The position numbers and the translations under genes were made by a program. DNA of 37,885 nt, taken from NCBI GenBank assembly GCA_934667175.1, contig CAKULN010000027.1, positions 1 to 37,885 on the forward strand, given 5' to 3'. The notes under the pieces are model-generated. The model saw nothing but the letters and a program-made list of their open reading frames with translations, was not told the DNA's origin and did no database searches. Source of the stretch: an uncultured Bacteroidales bacterium (GTDB lineage: Bacteria > Bacteroidota > Bacteroidia > Bacteroidales > UBA932). Shown in pieces: positions 16,391 to 24,579 of the stretch. Position 1 is the stretch's first letter. Each line of letters begins with the position of its first letter.

Positions 16391-17305
16391 TTACTGATTG
16401 TCGTGACGGAAGCCGTCTTCTTCAAGAATGATGCTAAGGATGCGTTGGGCGGAGGTGTCGTCGCCTGAGGTGATCAGGTCGATGTTGGGTTGGACGGTCG
16501 CTTCTGTCGCTTCGACGGGCTCAGCGACCGAATATCTATGACTTGTAGCCTCGGTGGCTTCGACAGGCTCAGCGACCGAGGCGGCAGGGCATTGTGAATA
16601 TTCGGTGGCTGAGCTTGTCGAAGCCACCGGCTTATCGGTGAGCAGCCCTTCCTCTTTCATTACCTCGATCAGGTGTCTGGCCACCGCCGGCGCAGGGTCG
16701 ATGATTTGGACATCAGGTCCGGCGACCCTTTGGATTACAGCGCGAAGAAACGGGTAGTGCGTGCACCCGAGCACAATCCTGTCCGCACCAGCGTCAAGAA
16801 GCGGCTGGAGACTTTTCCGGACGGTCTCCTCTGCCAGCGGCCCGTCCAGAATCCCGTTCTCCACGAGTTCCACGAATCCTTGCCCCACGTGCTCGACAAT
16901 TTTTACGTCATCCTCGTAGATGCCCTTGGTTGTCAAGTATTTGGATCCTTTCAGAGTTCCCGCTGTGGCCAGCACTCCGATCACTCCGGTCTTCGAGCTG
17001 AGCGCCGCCGGTTTCACGGCCGGTTCCATCCCGATGAAGCGGACGGAATATTCATTCCTAAGGGTTGTGATCGCCGCCGCTGTGGCGGTGTTACAAGCCA
17101 CCACGATGATCTGCGCTCCCCGCGAGAGGAGATATTCAGTGATCGTCCTGCTGCGGTTTTGGATGAATACGGGTGTCTTTTCCCCATAAGGGCAGTTGGC
17201 GTTGTCGGCGTAATAGATAAAATCTTCCTTCGGAAGAAGCCGAAGGATCTCCCGAAGCACGGACAGCCCGCCCGAACCCGAATCAAATATTCCGATCATC
17301 GTCAC
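16391..17305 (-). CDS. murI: Glutamate racemase with repeat-derived insert
   Basis: MurI converts L-glutamate to D-glutamate for peptidoglycan. Conserved blocks are IGIFDSGSGGLSVLREI, YYADNANCPYGEK, VACNTATAAAI (catalytic Cys about 71) and LGCTHYPFLRAV (catalytic Cys about 181). The frame allows starts at residue 1 or 3. Near the C-terminus, residues of about 226-273 read as translated palindromes with two copies of SVAEPVEATEAT. They are wedged between KEEGLLTDKP and IDLITSGD, which are normally close together. The core enzyme is complete, so it is probably active with an extended loop far from the active site. The motif VAEPVEAT also occurs, as VAELVEAT, in the NamZ insert. Confidence 0.93.
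   Translation of the reverse strand: MTMIGIFDSGSGGLSVLREILRLLPKEDFIYYADNANCPYGEKTPVFIQNRSRTITEYLLSRGAQIIVVACNTATAAAITTLRNEYSVRFIGMEPAVKPAALSSKTGVIGVLATAGTLKGSKYLTTKGIYEDDVKIVEHVGQGFVELVENGILDGPLAEETVRKSLQPLLDAGADRIVLGCTHYPFLRAVIQRVAGPDVQIIDPAPAVARHLIEVMKEEGLLTDKPVASTSSATEYSQCPAASVAEPVEATEATSHRYSVAEPVEATEATVQPNIDLITSGDDTSAQRILSIILEEDGFRHDNQ
16506..16628. repeat. Three palindromic repeats inside murI
   Basis: Hairpins have stems GTCGCT (16506-16511) with AGCGAC (16523-16528), an imperfect copy at about 16552-16579 (GGTGGCT against AGCGACC), and GGTGGCT (16604-16610) with AGCCACC (16622-16628). Loops are CGACGGGCTC, CGACAGGCTC or their complement. They lie wholly within the murI reading frame and keep it open. 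Confidence 0.9.
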
Positions 17306-17377
17306 AAAGACAAATTATTCAATCACAACTTTCGCAGGTAAGCGATTACTTGTTGTATGAAACATTAATTATTCAAT

Positions 17378-17385
17378 CAAAGATA
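17378..17385 (-). promoter_or_regulatory. -7 box for murI-pncB
   Basis: On the minus strand this reads TATCTTTG, a perfect TAnnTTTG, about 75 bases before the murI start. No good -33 element is visible upstream. Confidence 0.4.
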
Positions 17386-17417
17386 CAACAAAGAAATGAA
17401 AGAGAAAGAAAAATGAA

Positions 17418-17425
17418 TATCTTTG
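17418..17425 (+). promoter_or_regulatory. -7 box upstream of the S41 peptidase gene
   Basis: TATCTTTG fits TAnnTTTG and ends just before the MITE-like element. If used, the leader of the S41 gene would contain the whole element as a long hairpin. The -33 region is A-rich without a clear TTTG. Confidence 0.4.
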
Positions 17426-17428
17426 TAA

Positions 17429-17664
17429 GAAGCTGTTTTGAATTGTTTGAAATGTTCTTTGAGGTGAAAAAATCTTCATTTTCTTCCCGCTTCTTCAGTC
17501 AGATAGCACCGCTATCTTCCTTGGAAGAAGCGGTCGAACCTGAAGTTTTTCACTCTCAACCCGGCGCCCGAACCGAGTGCAATCGAACTTGTTCGGATTG
17601 CCGAGGTGAGTAGCAGGGAAAGAGCTTGCTCTTAACCTTCAAACAAACAATTCAAAACAGCTTC
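17429..17664 (+). mobile_element. MITE-like long inverted-repeat element, copy 1
   Basis: The 236-base element begins GAAGCTGTTTTGAATTG and ends with the complementary CAATTCAAAACAGCTTC. TAA lies immediately on each side (17426-17428 and 17665-17667), as expected for a 3-bp target duplication. Inside are nested stems: GAGGTGAAAAA against TTTTTCACTCTC, CCGCTTCTTC against GAAGAAGCGG, and AGATAGC against GCTATCT. No transposase is encoded. Compared with copy 2 it has about 75 extra bases at roughly 17560-17634, which themselves contain small hairpins. It ends 40 bases before the next gene. Confidence 0.85.
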
Positions 17665-17703
17665 TAAAATTACGTTTGCGATTAGATGAAAATCTTAAAT
17701 TGA

Positions 17704-19209
17704 ATGAATATGAAGACAAGAAATCGGTACGGAGCGTCGGTGCTTTGTGTGGCGGCGATGCTGGGGCTTTTTGCCTGCGAGGGAACCAAAGAGGACAGAA
17801 AGGATCCGACTCCTGGGGGCGGTGATGGCGGAAAGGCTCCGACTCCGGAAGTCGCCAAGGCGGATCAGTATGCGATTGACGTGCTGGAGACATATTACCT
17901 TTGGAATGAGGAGATTGAACGTGATCTTGCGAGGCTGGATCCGGACACCTGCCGGGTGCCGATGGAAGTGGTGAAGAGCATCCGCTACCATGAAGGGGGC
18001 AAGGAAGTTGACAGGTGGACGGTGCTTACAGATGATCTGGAATCGTTCACAAACTCGGTTCAAGGGCTTGGACTTACTTATGGCTATGATCTCCAGGCAG
18101 GACGGATCAGCAACAGGAGCGGGGAGTACTTCCTTGTGATCAGTTATGTCAGCAACGGCGGTCCTGCTCAGAAAGCAGGGCTCAAACGAGGTGACATCAT
18201 AATAACCCTTGATGGGAAAGCCATCACACAGGAGAACATTTATGATGCTTTCAACTCACGTTCCATTGAGCTTGGTGTGACCAAACTTGATGGTGATCAC
18301 ATCAGTGATGAGGTGAGGAGTGTCAAACTGAATGCTGTCGATATGTACGAGGATCCGATTCTTGTCACCACGACATTTGATGTGAACGGTAAGAAGGTCG
18401 GATATCTTGCCTACACCGGGTTCGACCTGAATTCCTCTCAGTCTCTTCCGGATGTGTTCAGGAAATTCAAGACGGAGAATGTTCGGGAACTGATCCTTGA
18501 CTTGAGGTACAACGGTGGCGGTTATGCCTTCACGGAGAATGTGCTGGCCTCGATGATCGCCCCACAGGCGAACGTGCTTGCCGGGGATATATTCCAGACA
18601 GAGGTTTACAATTCAATTCTTGCTGAGGCTTGGAAGAAGCAGGGAGAAGACACCAACACGTATTTTTCGTATGTGCATGAATTGAGTTCGCAGAAGTTGA
18701 GGATTGATGTGTCCGACGCTAATTTGGGAATAGACAAGCTCTATGTCATCGTGACCGGGGGCACCGCTTCGGCGTCCGAGGGTTTGATTGTCGGATTGAA
18801 GCCTTACATGGAAGTGGCGCTTTTCGGTCAGCAGACATACGGAAAGTATTGCGCCGGGATCATGCTCGGTCCTGAGGACTTTTACAATAAAAAATACGAT
18901 TATTCTTTGATAAAGGATTGGGGAATATACGTGATGATCAGCAAATTCGCTGATTGCAACGGTCGTAATGACTCGATTCCGGACGGAATTCCGGTGGACG
19001 TCGAGGTCGACGATGATCCGTTTGACGGCTGCCAGTTGGGAGACGAGAACGAGACGATGCTCCGTGCCGCCCTTCAGGCTGCCGGCAAGGTCTATCCACA
19101 GGCGTCTTTGCGGACACGGGCATATTCAAAGAGCATCGAACTTGCCCCTTTGGAGCACGGCGCTCCGAGAGGCATCCTCATCAAGACGGATCTCCCTCCT
19201 GTGAAGTAG
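17704..19209 (+). CDS. S41-family C-terminal-processing-like protease, lipoprotein
   Basis: The signal ends with LGLFAC (Cys 25) followed by a Gly/Pro/Asp-rich linker, so the protein is probably a lipoprotein. An N-terminal S41 helical region (YAIDVLETYYLWNEEI) precedes a PDZ-like segment (residues of about 143-190, VISYVSNGGPAQKAGLKRGD). The protease core contains ILDLRYNGGGYA and TGGTASASEGL, with Ser 356 as likely nucleophile, and QTYGK with Lys 381. The 25-residue Ser-Lys spacing equals that of Prc. Length is 501 residues. Such lipoproteins are common in Bacteroidota; the substrate is unknown. ATG at 17704 or 17710 could be the start. A MITE-like hairpin lies directly upstream and three palindromes follow the gene. 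Confidence 0.9.
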   Translation: MNMKTRNRYGASVLCVAAMLGLFACEGTKEDRKDPTPGGGDGGKAPTPEVAKADQYAIDVLETYYLWNEEIERDLARLDPDTCRVPMEVVKSIRYHEGGKEVDRWTVLTDDLESFTNSVQGLGLTYGYDLQAGRISNRSGEYFLVISYVSNGGPAQKAGLKRGDIIITLDGKAITQENIYDAFNSRSIELGVTKLDGDHISDEVRSVKLNAVDMYEDPILVTTTFDVNGKKVGYLAYTGFDLNSSQSLPDVFRKFKTENVRELILDLRYNGGGYAFTENVLASMIAPQANVLAGDIFQTEVYNSILAEAWKKQGEDTNTYFSYVHELSSQKLRIDVSDANLGIDKLYVIVTGGTASASEGLIVGLKPYMEVALFGQQTYGKYCAGIMLGPEDFYNKKYDYSLIKDWGIYVMISKFADCNGRNDSIPDGIPVDVEVDDDPFDGCQLGDENETMLRAALQAAGKVYPQASLRTRAYSKSIELAPLEHGAPRGILIKTDLPPVK

Positions 19210-19224
19210 TTGTGTTTTTACGCA

Positions 19225-19333
19225 GTCGCTTCGACAGGCTCAGCGACCGCTTTCCTGGTCACAGCGGCCTTTCTCGGCCACTGAGCTTGTCGAAGTGACC
19301 GCTTTCTCCGGCCACAGAGCCTGTCGAAGTGGC
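19225..19333. repeat. Three palindromic repeats between the S41 gene and prfB
   Basis: Hairpins: GTCGCT (19225-19230) with AGCGAC (19242-19247); GGCCACT with AGTGACC, within 19276-19300; and GCCAC (19311-19315) with GTGGC (19329-19333). The cores are CGACAGGCTC or its complement. They occupy about half of the 219-base spacer. Confidence 0.9.
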
Positions 19334-19393
19334 TATCCCTCCGAAAATCCGTTTCATTAATTGCGTTTCACTTTTAATGTTTCGCTTTTTGTG

Positions 19394-19401
19394 TAACTTT
19401 G
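19394..19401 (+). promoter_or_regulatory. -7 box for prfB
   Basis: TAACTTTG fits TAnnTTTG and lies 27 bases before the prfB ATG at 19429. A T-rich segment upstream (near 19372) may serve as a weak -33 element. Confidence 0.5.
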
Positions 19402-19428
19402 TAGGAGTAAATTTAAAATGGAGAGCAG

Positions 19429-20578
19429 ATGATACTAAAGGATCAGATAGAGGCTCTGCATCAGCGGTTGGAGACGTTGGGGAGGTGTCTTTGACATCCC
19501 GGGGAAACGTGGGCAGGTAGCCGTATTGCAGAAGAAGACGGAGTCGCCGGACTTTTGGAACGACCCGAAGGCCGCAGAGGTCTTCATGAAGAACCTTAAC
19601 AGTGTGAAGTCTTGGGTGACAGGTTTTGACAAGGCCTCCACCGAGGTGGATGACCTTGATGTGTTGTACGATTTCGCCAAGGAAAGTCTCGGCGGAAGCA
19701 CGGACGAGACCGTGACCACAGCTGAGACGCAGGAACTTGAGGAATCATATTCAAAAGCCGTCGAGGACGTTGAGGCCTTGGAACTTAGGAATATGTTGGG
19801 CGCGGAGGGGGACAACCTCGGAGCCGTGCTGACGATTAATTCCGGGGCGGGCGGCACCGAGGCGAATGACTGGAGCTCGATGCTGATGAGGATGTACATG
19901 CGTTGGGGCGAGAGGAACGGCTACAAGGTGACTGTCAATGACTTGCTGGAAGGGGATGAAGTCGGGATCAAGTCCGCGACAATCCAGATTGAGGGAGACT
20001 ACGCTTACGGCTATCTCAAGGCCGAGAATGGAGTGCATAGACTCGTGCGTCTTTCCCCGTTCAACGCCCAAGGCAAGCGTCAGACCACATTCTCGTCTGT
20101 TTTCGTCTATCCGTTGGTGGATGACACGATCAACATCGAGATAAACCCTTCGGACTTGGAGTGGGACACGTTCCGTTCCGGAGGCCACGGCGGCCAGAAC
20201 GTCAACAAGGTCGAGACCGGTGTGCGAGTGCGGCATATTCCTTCGGGAATTGTCGTGGAGAACACGGAGTCCCGCTTCCAGCAGGACAACCGGCAGAACG
20301 CCCTGCGAATCCTGCGGTCAAGGCTTTACGACCTGGAACTGAAGAAGCGTCGGGAGAAACAGGCCGAGATCGAGGGCACGAAAAAGAAGATCGAGTGGGG
20401 CTCCCAGATCCGCTCCTACGTCCTGCATCCGTACAAGATGGTCAAGGACCTGCGGACGGGATATTCCACCGCAGACACCCAAGGCGTGCTGGACGGCGAC
20501 CTGAACGAGTTCATGAAGCGCTATCTTATGCAGGAGGGCGCTGGTGGAGCTACGGCTCCAATTGAAGACATAGACTGA
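19429..20578 (+). CDS. prfB: Peptide chain release factor 2, programmed +1 frameshift
   Basis: RF2 ends translation at UGA and UAA. The gene starts at ATG 19429 (MILKDQIEALHQRLETLGRCL), meets an in-frame TGA at 19492-19494 in the setting GGGAGG-TGT-CTT-TGA-C, and continues in the +1 frame from 19493 (DIPGKRGQVAVLQKK). This is the classic autoregulatory site: an internal Shine-Dalgarno-like GGGAGG three bases before CTT, then TGA C. The coding parts are 19429-19491 and 19493-20578, about 382 residues. The stop-codon tripeptide SPF (RLSPFNAQGKRQT) and the catalytic GGQ (SGGHGGQNVNKVETG) are present. A start inside the +1 frame near 19526 would drop the N-terminal segment and is unlikely. Confidence 0.95.
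19483..19495 (+). promoter_or_regulatory. prfB +1 recoding site
   Basis: AGG-TGT-CTT-TGA-C, preceded by GGG, is the slippery site. Ribosomes with peptidyl-tRNA on CTT slip to TTT when RF2 is scarce, so RF2 controls its own synthesis. The internal purine-rich GGGGAGG is notable in a phylum in which initiation seldom uses such sequences. Confidence 0.92.
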
Positions 20579-20602
20579 TAATCACTAAAATATTTCATTA
20601 AT

Positions 20603-22219
20603 ATGGCTGAATTCAAATATGCTCCGATGTTCCAGTTGGGACCGGACACAACCGAGTACTACAAGCTGACAGGCGAGGGCGTGTCTCTTGGCGAGTTCGA
20701 GGGTCATCCTATTCTGAAGGTGGCTCCAGAGGCTTTGACAATGCTTGCGAACGCCGCTTTCAGGGATGTGAACTTCCTTCTGAGACCGGCTCATAACCAG
20801 CAGGTGGCCAAGATCCTGAGCGATCCGGAGGCTTCCGACAACGACAAATATGTGGCTCTGCGCTTCCTGCGCAACGCTGAGGTGGCCGCGAAGGGCAAAC
20901 TGCCTTTCTGCCAGGACACCGGCACGGCTATCATCCACGGAGAGAAAGGCCAGCAGGTCTGGACCGGATTCGATGACGCCGAGGCTCTCTCGAAAGGCGT
21001 TTACAAGACTTACACCGAGGAGAATCTGCGCTACAGCCAGAACGCTCCACTGGACATGTACAAAGAGATCAACACGAAGTGCAACCTTCCGGCCCAGATC
21101 GACATTGAGGCCGAGGAGGGTATGGAATATAAATTCCTCTGCGTCGTGAAGGGTGGCGGATCCGCCAACAAGACCTATCTCTACCAGATGACCAAGGCTG
21201 TCCTCAATCCTGGCACCCTCGTACCGTTCCTTGTCGAGAAGATGAAGACTCTCGGAACGGCGGCCTGTCCTCCTTACCACATCGCTTTCGTGATCGGCGG
21301 TACATCGGCCGAGAAGAACCTTCTGACTGTCAAGCTGGCTTCCACGCATTATTATGACGCTCTGCCTACAACTGGTGACGAGACCGGACGCGCTTTCCGT
21401 GACGTCGAGCTTGAGAAGCAGGTGCTTGAGGAGGCCTACAAGATCGGCCTTGGAGCCCAGTTCGGAGGTAAATACTTTGCTCATGACGTTCGAATCATCC
21501 GCCTGCCTCGCCACGGAGCGAGCTGCCCGATCGGTCTTGGAGTAAGCTGCTCGGCTGACCGCAACATCAAGGCGAAGATCAACAAGGACGGAGTTTGGAT
21601 CGAGAAACTGGACGACAACCCGACTCAGTGGATTCCAGAGTCTTTGCGTAACGCCGGAGAAGGCGAGGGCGTTGTCGTTGACCTCGACAAGCCGATGAGC
21701 GAGATCTGCAAGCTCCTCAGCCAGTACCCTGTCTCGACGCGTCTGAGCCTTAACGGAACCATCATCGTGGCCCGTGACATCGCCCATGCCCGTCTTAAGG
21801 AAAGGCTTGACAGAGGAGAGGACCTTCCGCAGTACTTCAAGGATCATCCAGTCTTCTACGCTGGTCCGGCCAAGACTCCGGAAGGGATGGCCTGCGGCTC
21901 AATGGGCCCTACAACAGCGAACCGCATGGATCCTTATGTCGATCTCTTCCAGGATCACGGCGGCAGCATGATCATGATAGCCAAGGGCAACCGCACACAG
22001 GTGGTCACCGACGCCTGCAAGAAGCACGGTGGCTTCTACCTCGGCTCTATCGGTGGCCCTGCGGCTGTCCTCTCCTACGAGAGCATCAAGAGCATCGAGT
22101 GCGTTGAATATCCTGACCTCGGTATGGAGGCCATCTGGAAGATCCGTGTGGAGAACTTCCCGGCGTTCATCCTCGTAGACGACAAGGGAAATGACTTCTT
22201 CAAACAGCTTGGGCTGTAA
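20603..22219 (+). CDS. fumA: Class I fumarate hydratase (iron-sulfur)
   Basis: It interconverts fumarate and malate in the reductive branch of the TCA cycle used by Bacteroidota to make succinate. The 538-residue protein includes [29 protein letters not shown] and [11 protein letters not shown]; their cysteines are the likely ligands of the oxygen-sensitive 4Fe-4S cluster. The N-terminal catalytic domain is followed by a C-terminal swivel domain containing [28 protein letters not shown] and [29 protein letters not shown]. It starts 24 bases after prfB and could be cotranscribed. The ATG opens [13 protein letters not shown]. Confidence 0.95.
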   Translation: MAEFKYAPMFQLGPDTTEYYKLTGEGVSLGEFEGHPILKVAPEALTMLANAAFRDVNFLLRPAHNQQVAKILSDPEASDNDKYVALRFLRNAEVAAKGKLPFCQDTGTAIIHGEKGQQVWTGFDDAEALSKGVYKTYTEENLRYSQNAPLDMYKEINTKCNLPAQIDIEAEEGMEYKFLCVVKGGGSANKTYLYQMTKAVLNPGTLVPFLVEKMKTLGTAACPPYHIAFVIGGTSAEKNLLTVKLASTHYYDALPTTGDETGRAFRDVELEKQVLEEAYKIGLGAQFGGKYFAHDVRIIRLPRHGASCPIGLGVSCSADRNIKAKINKDGVWIEKLDDNPTQWIPESLRNAGEGEGVVVDLDKPMSEICKLLSQYPVSTRLSLNGTIIVARDIAHARLKERLDRGEDLPQYFKDHPVFYAGPAKTPEGMACGSMGPTTANRMDPYVDLFQDHGGSMIMIAKGNRTQVVTDACKKHGGFYLGSIGGPAAVLSYESIKSIECVEYPDLGMEAIWKIRVENFPAFILVDDKGNDFFKQLGL

Positions 22220-22278
22220 TGTCTTGAATAGAGAGTATGCCACCGCGTTGTCGCAAAGAACCTGCGGTGGCACTATAA

Positions 22279-22439
22279 GAAGCTGTTTTTAATTGTTTGA
22301 AATGTTCTTTGAGGTGAAAAAATCTTCATCTTCTTCCCGCTTCTTCAGTCAGATAGCACCGCTATCTTCCTTGGAAGAAGCGGTCGAACCTGAAGTTTTT
22401 CACTCTCAAACCTTCAAACAAGCAATTCAAAACAGCTTC
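22279..22439 (+). mobile_element. MITE-like long inverted-repeat element, copy 2
   Basis: This 161-base copy has the same termini (GAAGCTG and CAGCTTC), TAA on both sides (22276-22278 and 22440-22442), and the same nested stems as copy 1. It lacks about 75 bases near the right end. Nearly the whole element can fold into one long hairpin. It lies between the fumarase gene and the DUF4091-type gene, ending 21 bases before that ATG, in the same orientation to its downstream gene as copy 1. Confidence 0.87.
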
Positions 22440-22460
22440 TAATATTCAGAAAGATTTAGG

Positions 22461-24155
22461 ATGAAGAATATTATCACCCTGATGATTGCGGTTGTGCTGC
22501 CTGTCCTTATGGCAGCGCATCCGCAATCTTCATTTAAGCTGGAGTGGGCTTCGACCGGCTCGCACTGCGTCATCGGTGGCGGCCAGTCATTGGAGTTTCA
22601 GAAGAAAGCCTTCAATCATTCTGCCTGGCGTGGGGAGAAGGTTTTTGCCCAGGCGGTGATCTCGTCCGACTTGGAGCTGAAGGACGTGACGTTGTCGGTT
22701 TCCGACCTGCGGAACGGGAAATCCGTGATTCCATCCGAGAACATCACTCTTCAGTTTGTCGGTTTCGTCGTCTCGGACTTGCTTGACACGACAAAGTTTG
22801 GACAGTGTAGTTCCCGAGAAGATAAGTCCAAGTGGGGCGAAGTGCTTGTCGCTGACGTGCTTGACCTTACGGAGTCCATGAATATTCCGGAAGGGCGCAG
22901 ACAGCCTGTCTGGATGACTGTCAGTGTGCCTTCCGATGCGAAGCCTGGGAAGTACACGGGCCGATTGACCGTGTCTTCGAGCAACGCAAAGACCCGCAGT
23001 CTTCCGGTGGAACTTGTTGTCTCTGACCATGTTCTTCCACCGGTCCACGATTGGGCGTTCCATTTGGATTTATGGCAGAATCCATATTCGGTGGCCCGCT
23101 ATGCGGGTGTTCCGCTTTGGAGTGACGCTCATTTCGAGGCTATGCGTCCGGTGATGAAGATGTTGGCTGACGCCGGGCAGAAATCCGTCACGGCCACCAT
23201 CATGAACCGTCCGTGGAACGGTCAGACCGAAGACGCGTTCGGCTCGATGGTCACGAAAATCCGCCGCATTGACGGCACATGGCTTTATGACTACACGATT
23301 TTCGATCGTTGGGTGGAGTTCATGTTCTCACTGGGAATAGACCGGCAGATCAACTGCTACTCAATGATCCCGTGGGCGTTGTCGTTTGACTATTACGATC
23401 AGGCTACATCATCGAACGCGGCATTTCAGGCCGCTCCCGGCAGCCCTGAGTACAATGAATATTGGGGCTCTTTCATCGCTGACTTCGCCCGTCATCTGAA
23501 GTCGAAAGGTTGGTTCGAGAAGACCATGATCGCGATGGACGAACGGCCGTTGGAGTCGATGCAGGCGGTACTGTCTTTGATCCGAAAGATCGAACCTGAC
23601 TTTAAGATCTCCTTGGCGGGGAACTACCATGAGCCGATTAACGATGAGATTTCCGATTTCAGTGAAGGCTATGCCCCAAAGAAAGAGTTCCCGGAATCCG
23701 CAAAGGCAAAGAGAAAGGAACTCGGTTTGACAACGACTTTCTATACCTGCTGCGCCGAGGCCCATCCGAATCTCTTTGTGATCTCCGACCCTGACGAGGC
23801 CACGTGGCTGGGCTGGTTCGCTCAGGCCGATAACTATGACGGCTATCTTCGTTGGGCCTACAACAGCTGGAATGTTGATCCTCTGACAGATGCCCGTTTT
23901 CGCACTTGGCCTGCCGGTGACTGTTTCGTGGTATATCCTGGAGGTCGAGGCAGTATCCGCTTCTCAAAACTAATTGAAGGCATCCAGGACTTCGAGAAAG
24001 TCCGCATCCTCAGAGATCAGTGGCGGAAGGCCGGCGTCGAGACCAAACTCGACCAACTGGCCGAAATCCTTAAGTCTTTCACTTCTGAAAAGATCCTCGA
24101 AGAAGGACCGACCAAAGCCCTAACCGCCGCCAAGTCATTCCTCGACAGGCAGTAG
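22461..24155 (+). CDS. Secreted DUF4091-type protein, paralogue 1
   Basis: A signal peptide (IITLMIAVVLPVLMAAHP) is followed by an N-terminal beta domain (about 25-190, SVSDLRNGKSVIPSENITLQF, VWMTVSVPSDAKPGKYTGRL). A TIM-barrel-like region follows with WFEKTMIAMDERPLESM and LAGNYHEP, then ATWLGWFAQADNYDGYLRWAYNSW and YPGGRGS. The late YDGYLRWAYN and YPGG blocks are typical of DUF4091 proteins, which are suspected glycoside hydrolases with uncertain chemistry. The Asp-Glu in MDERP and the Glu in YHEP are candidate catalytic residues. It closely resembles the protein at 35.0-36.7 kb over the whole length. It is separated from the PUL core by an 825-base spacer. Confidence 0.82.
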   Translation: MKNIITLMIAVVLPVLMAAHPQSSFKLEWASTGSHCVIGGGQSLEFQKKAFNHSAWRGEKVFAQAVISSDLELKDVTLSVSDLRNGKSVIPSENITLQFVGFVVSDLLDTTKFGQCSSREDKSKWGEVLVADVLDLTESMNIPEGRRQPVWMTVSVPSDAKPGKYTGRLTVSSSNAKTRSLPVELVVSDHVLPPVHDWAFHLDLWQNPYSVARYAGVPLWSDAHFEAMRPVMKMLADAGQKSVTATIMNRPWNGQTEDAFGSMVTKIRRIDGTWLYDYTIFDRWVEFMFSLGIDRQINCYSMIPWALSFDYYDQATSSNAAFQAAPGSPEYNEYWGSFIADFARHLKSKGWFEKTMIAMDERPLESMQAVLSLIRKIEPDFKISLAGNYHEPINDEISDFSEGYAPKKEFPESAKAKRKELGLTTTFYTCCAEAHPNLFVISDPDEATWLGWFAQADNYDGYLRWAYNSWNVDPLTDARFRTWPAGDCFVVYPGGRGSIRFSKLIEGIQDFEKVRILRDQWRKAGVETKLDQLAEILKSFTSEKILEEGPTKALTAAKSFLDRQ

Positions 24156-24576
24156 CATGGCGTGTTATATTATTTTGTCCGGAGAGAGCCATTCCCTCCG
24201 GACTGCACTGATGGAATATGGGCGATGAGAATATTACAAAAGGCTTTCAGCCAGATGTCAAATCTACACTGGTGGAAGCCGGACCGAGCTGAATAACCCA
24301 AAGGCAAGTGTGCATGATTTTCACAGGAATATGCCTTACATACTATTCTGTCAGGCTTCGAGATGAAAGCTTTTCGTAAATTTAAGATTCAAGGTGCGAA
24401 AACGGCACGCATTGATAAAGTCTTTTGCTAAGCATTACAAAAATTACTTCCTAATTTTCTTGACAAAATGAAAAAAACATCCTTAAATTCGCAGCGGAAA
24501 TTTATTTTTGAGAGAAAGAAGTAAAAGCAAGCATCTTTTCCCTAAAAGGGATGCTTGCTTTTTGTTTTTATTGTCA
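24156..24576. other. Spacer with hairpins and a possible short transcript
   Basis: A GC-rich hairpin, GTCCGGAG (24177-24184) and CTCCGGAC (24196-24203), follows the DUF4091-type stop codon but lacks a T run. From 24210 to 24450 I see no supported gene; the 24-codon frame from ATG 24219 has no recognisable content. At 24460-24491 a promoter-like TTG, 21 bases, TAAATTCG leads into the terminator at 24524-24564, suggesting an RNA of about 65 bases. An 18-codon frame, ATG 24468 to TAA 24524, ends directly at the terminator stem; it overlaps the promoter-like sequence, so at most one reading is right. Confidence 0.35.
24524..24564 (+). terminator. Strong hairpin terminator in the PUL spacer
   Basis: AAAGCAAGCATC (24524-24535) pairs with GATGCTTGCTTT (24550-24561), and T-rich TTTTTGTTTTT follows. 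It does not directly follow an established gene. Confidence 0.8.
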
Positions 24577-24579
24577 CAT

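Noticed and set aside
17350..17893. Frames within or next to the MITE-like element (plus 17350-17613, minus 17639-17893)
   Set aside because: They translate inverted-repeat sequence or the antisense of the S41 gene start.
20585..21847. 420-codon minus-strand frame opposite fumarase
   Set aside because: The plus strand holds an intact class I fumarase with cluster cysteines; the antisense frame is a codon-bias shadow.
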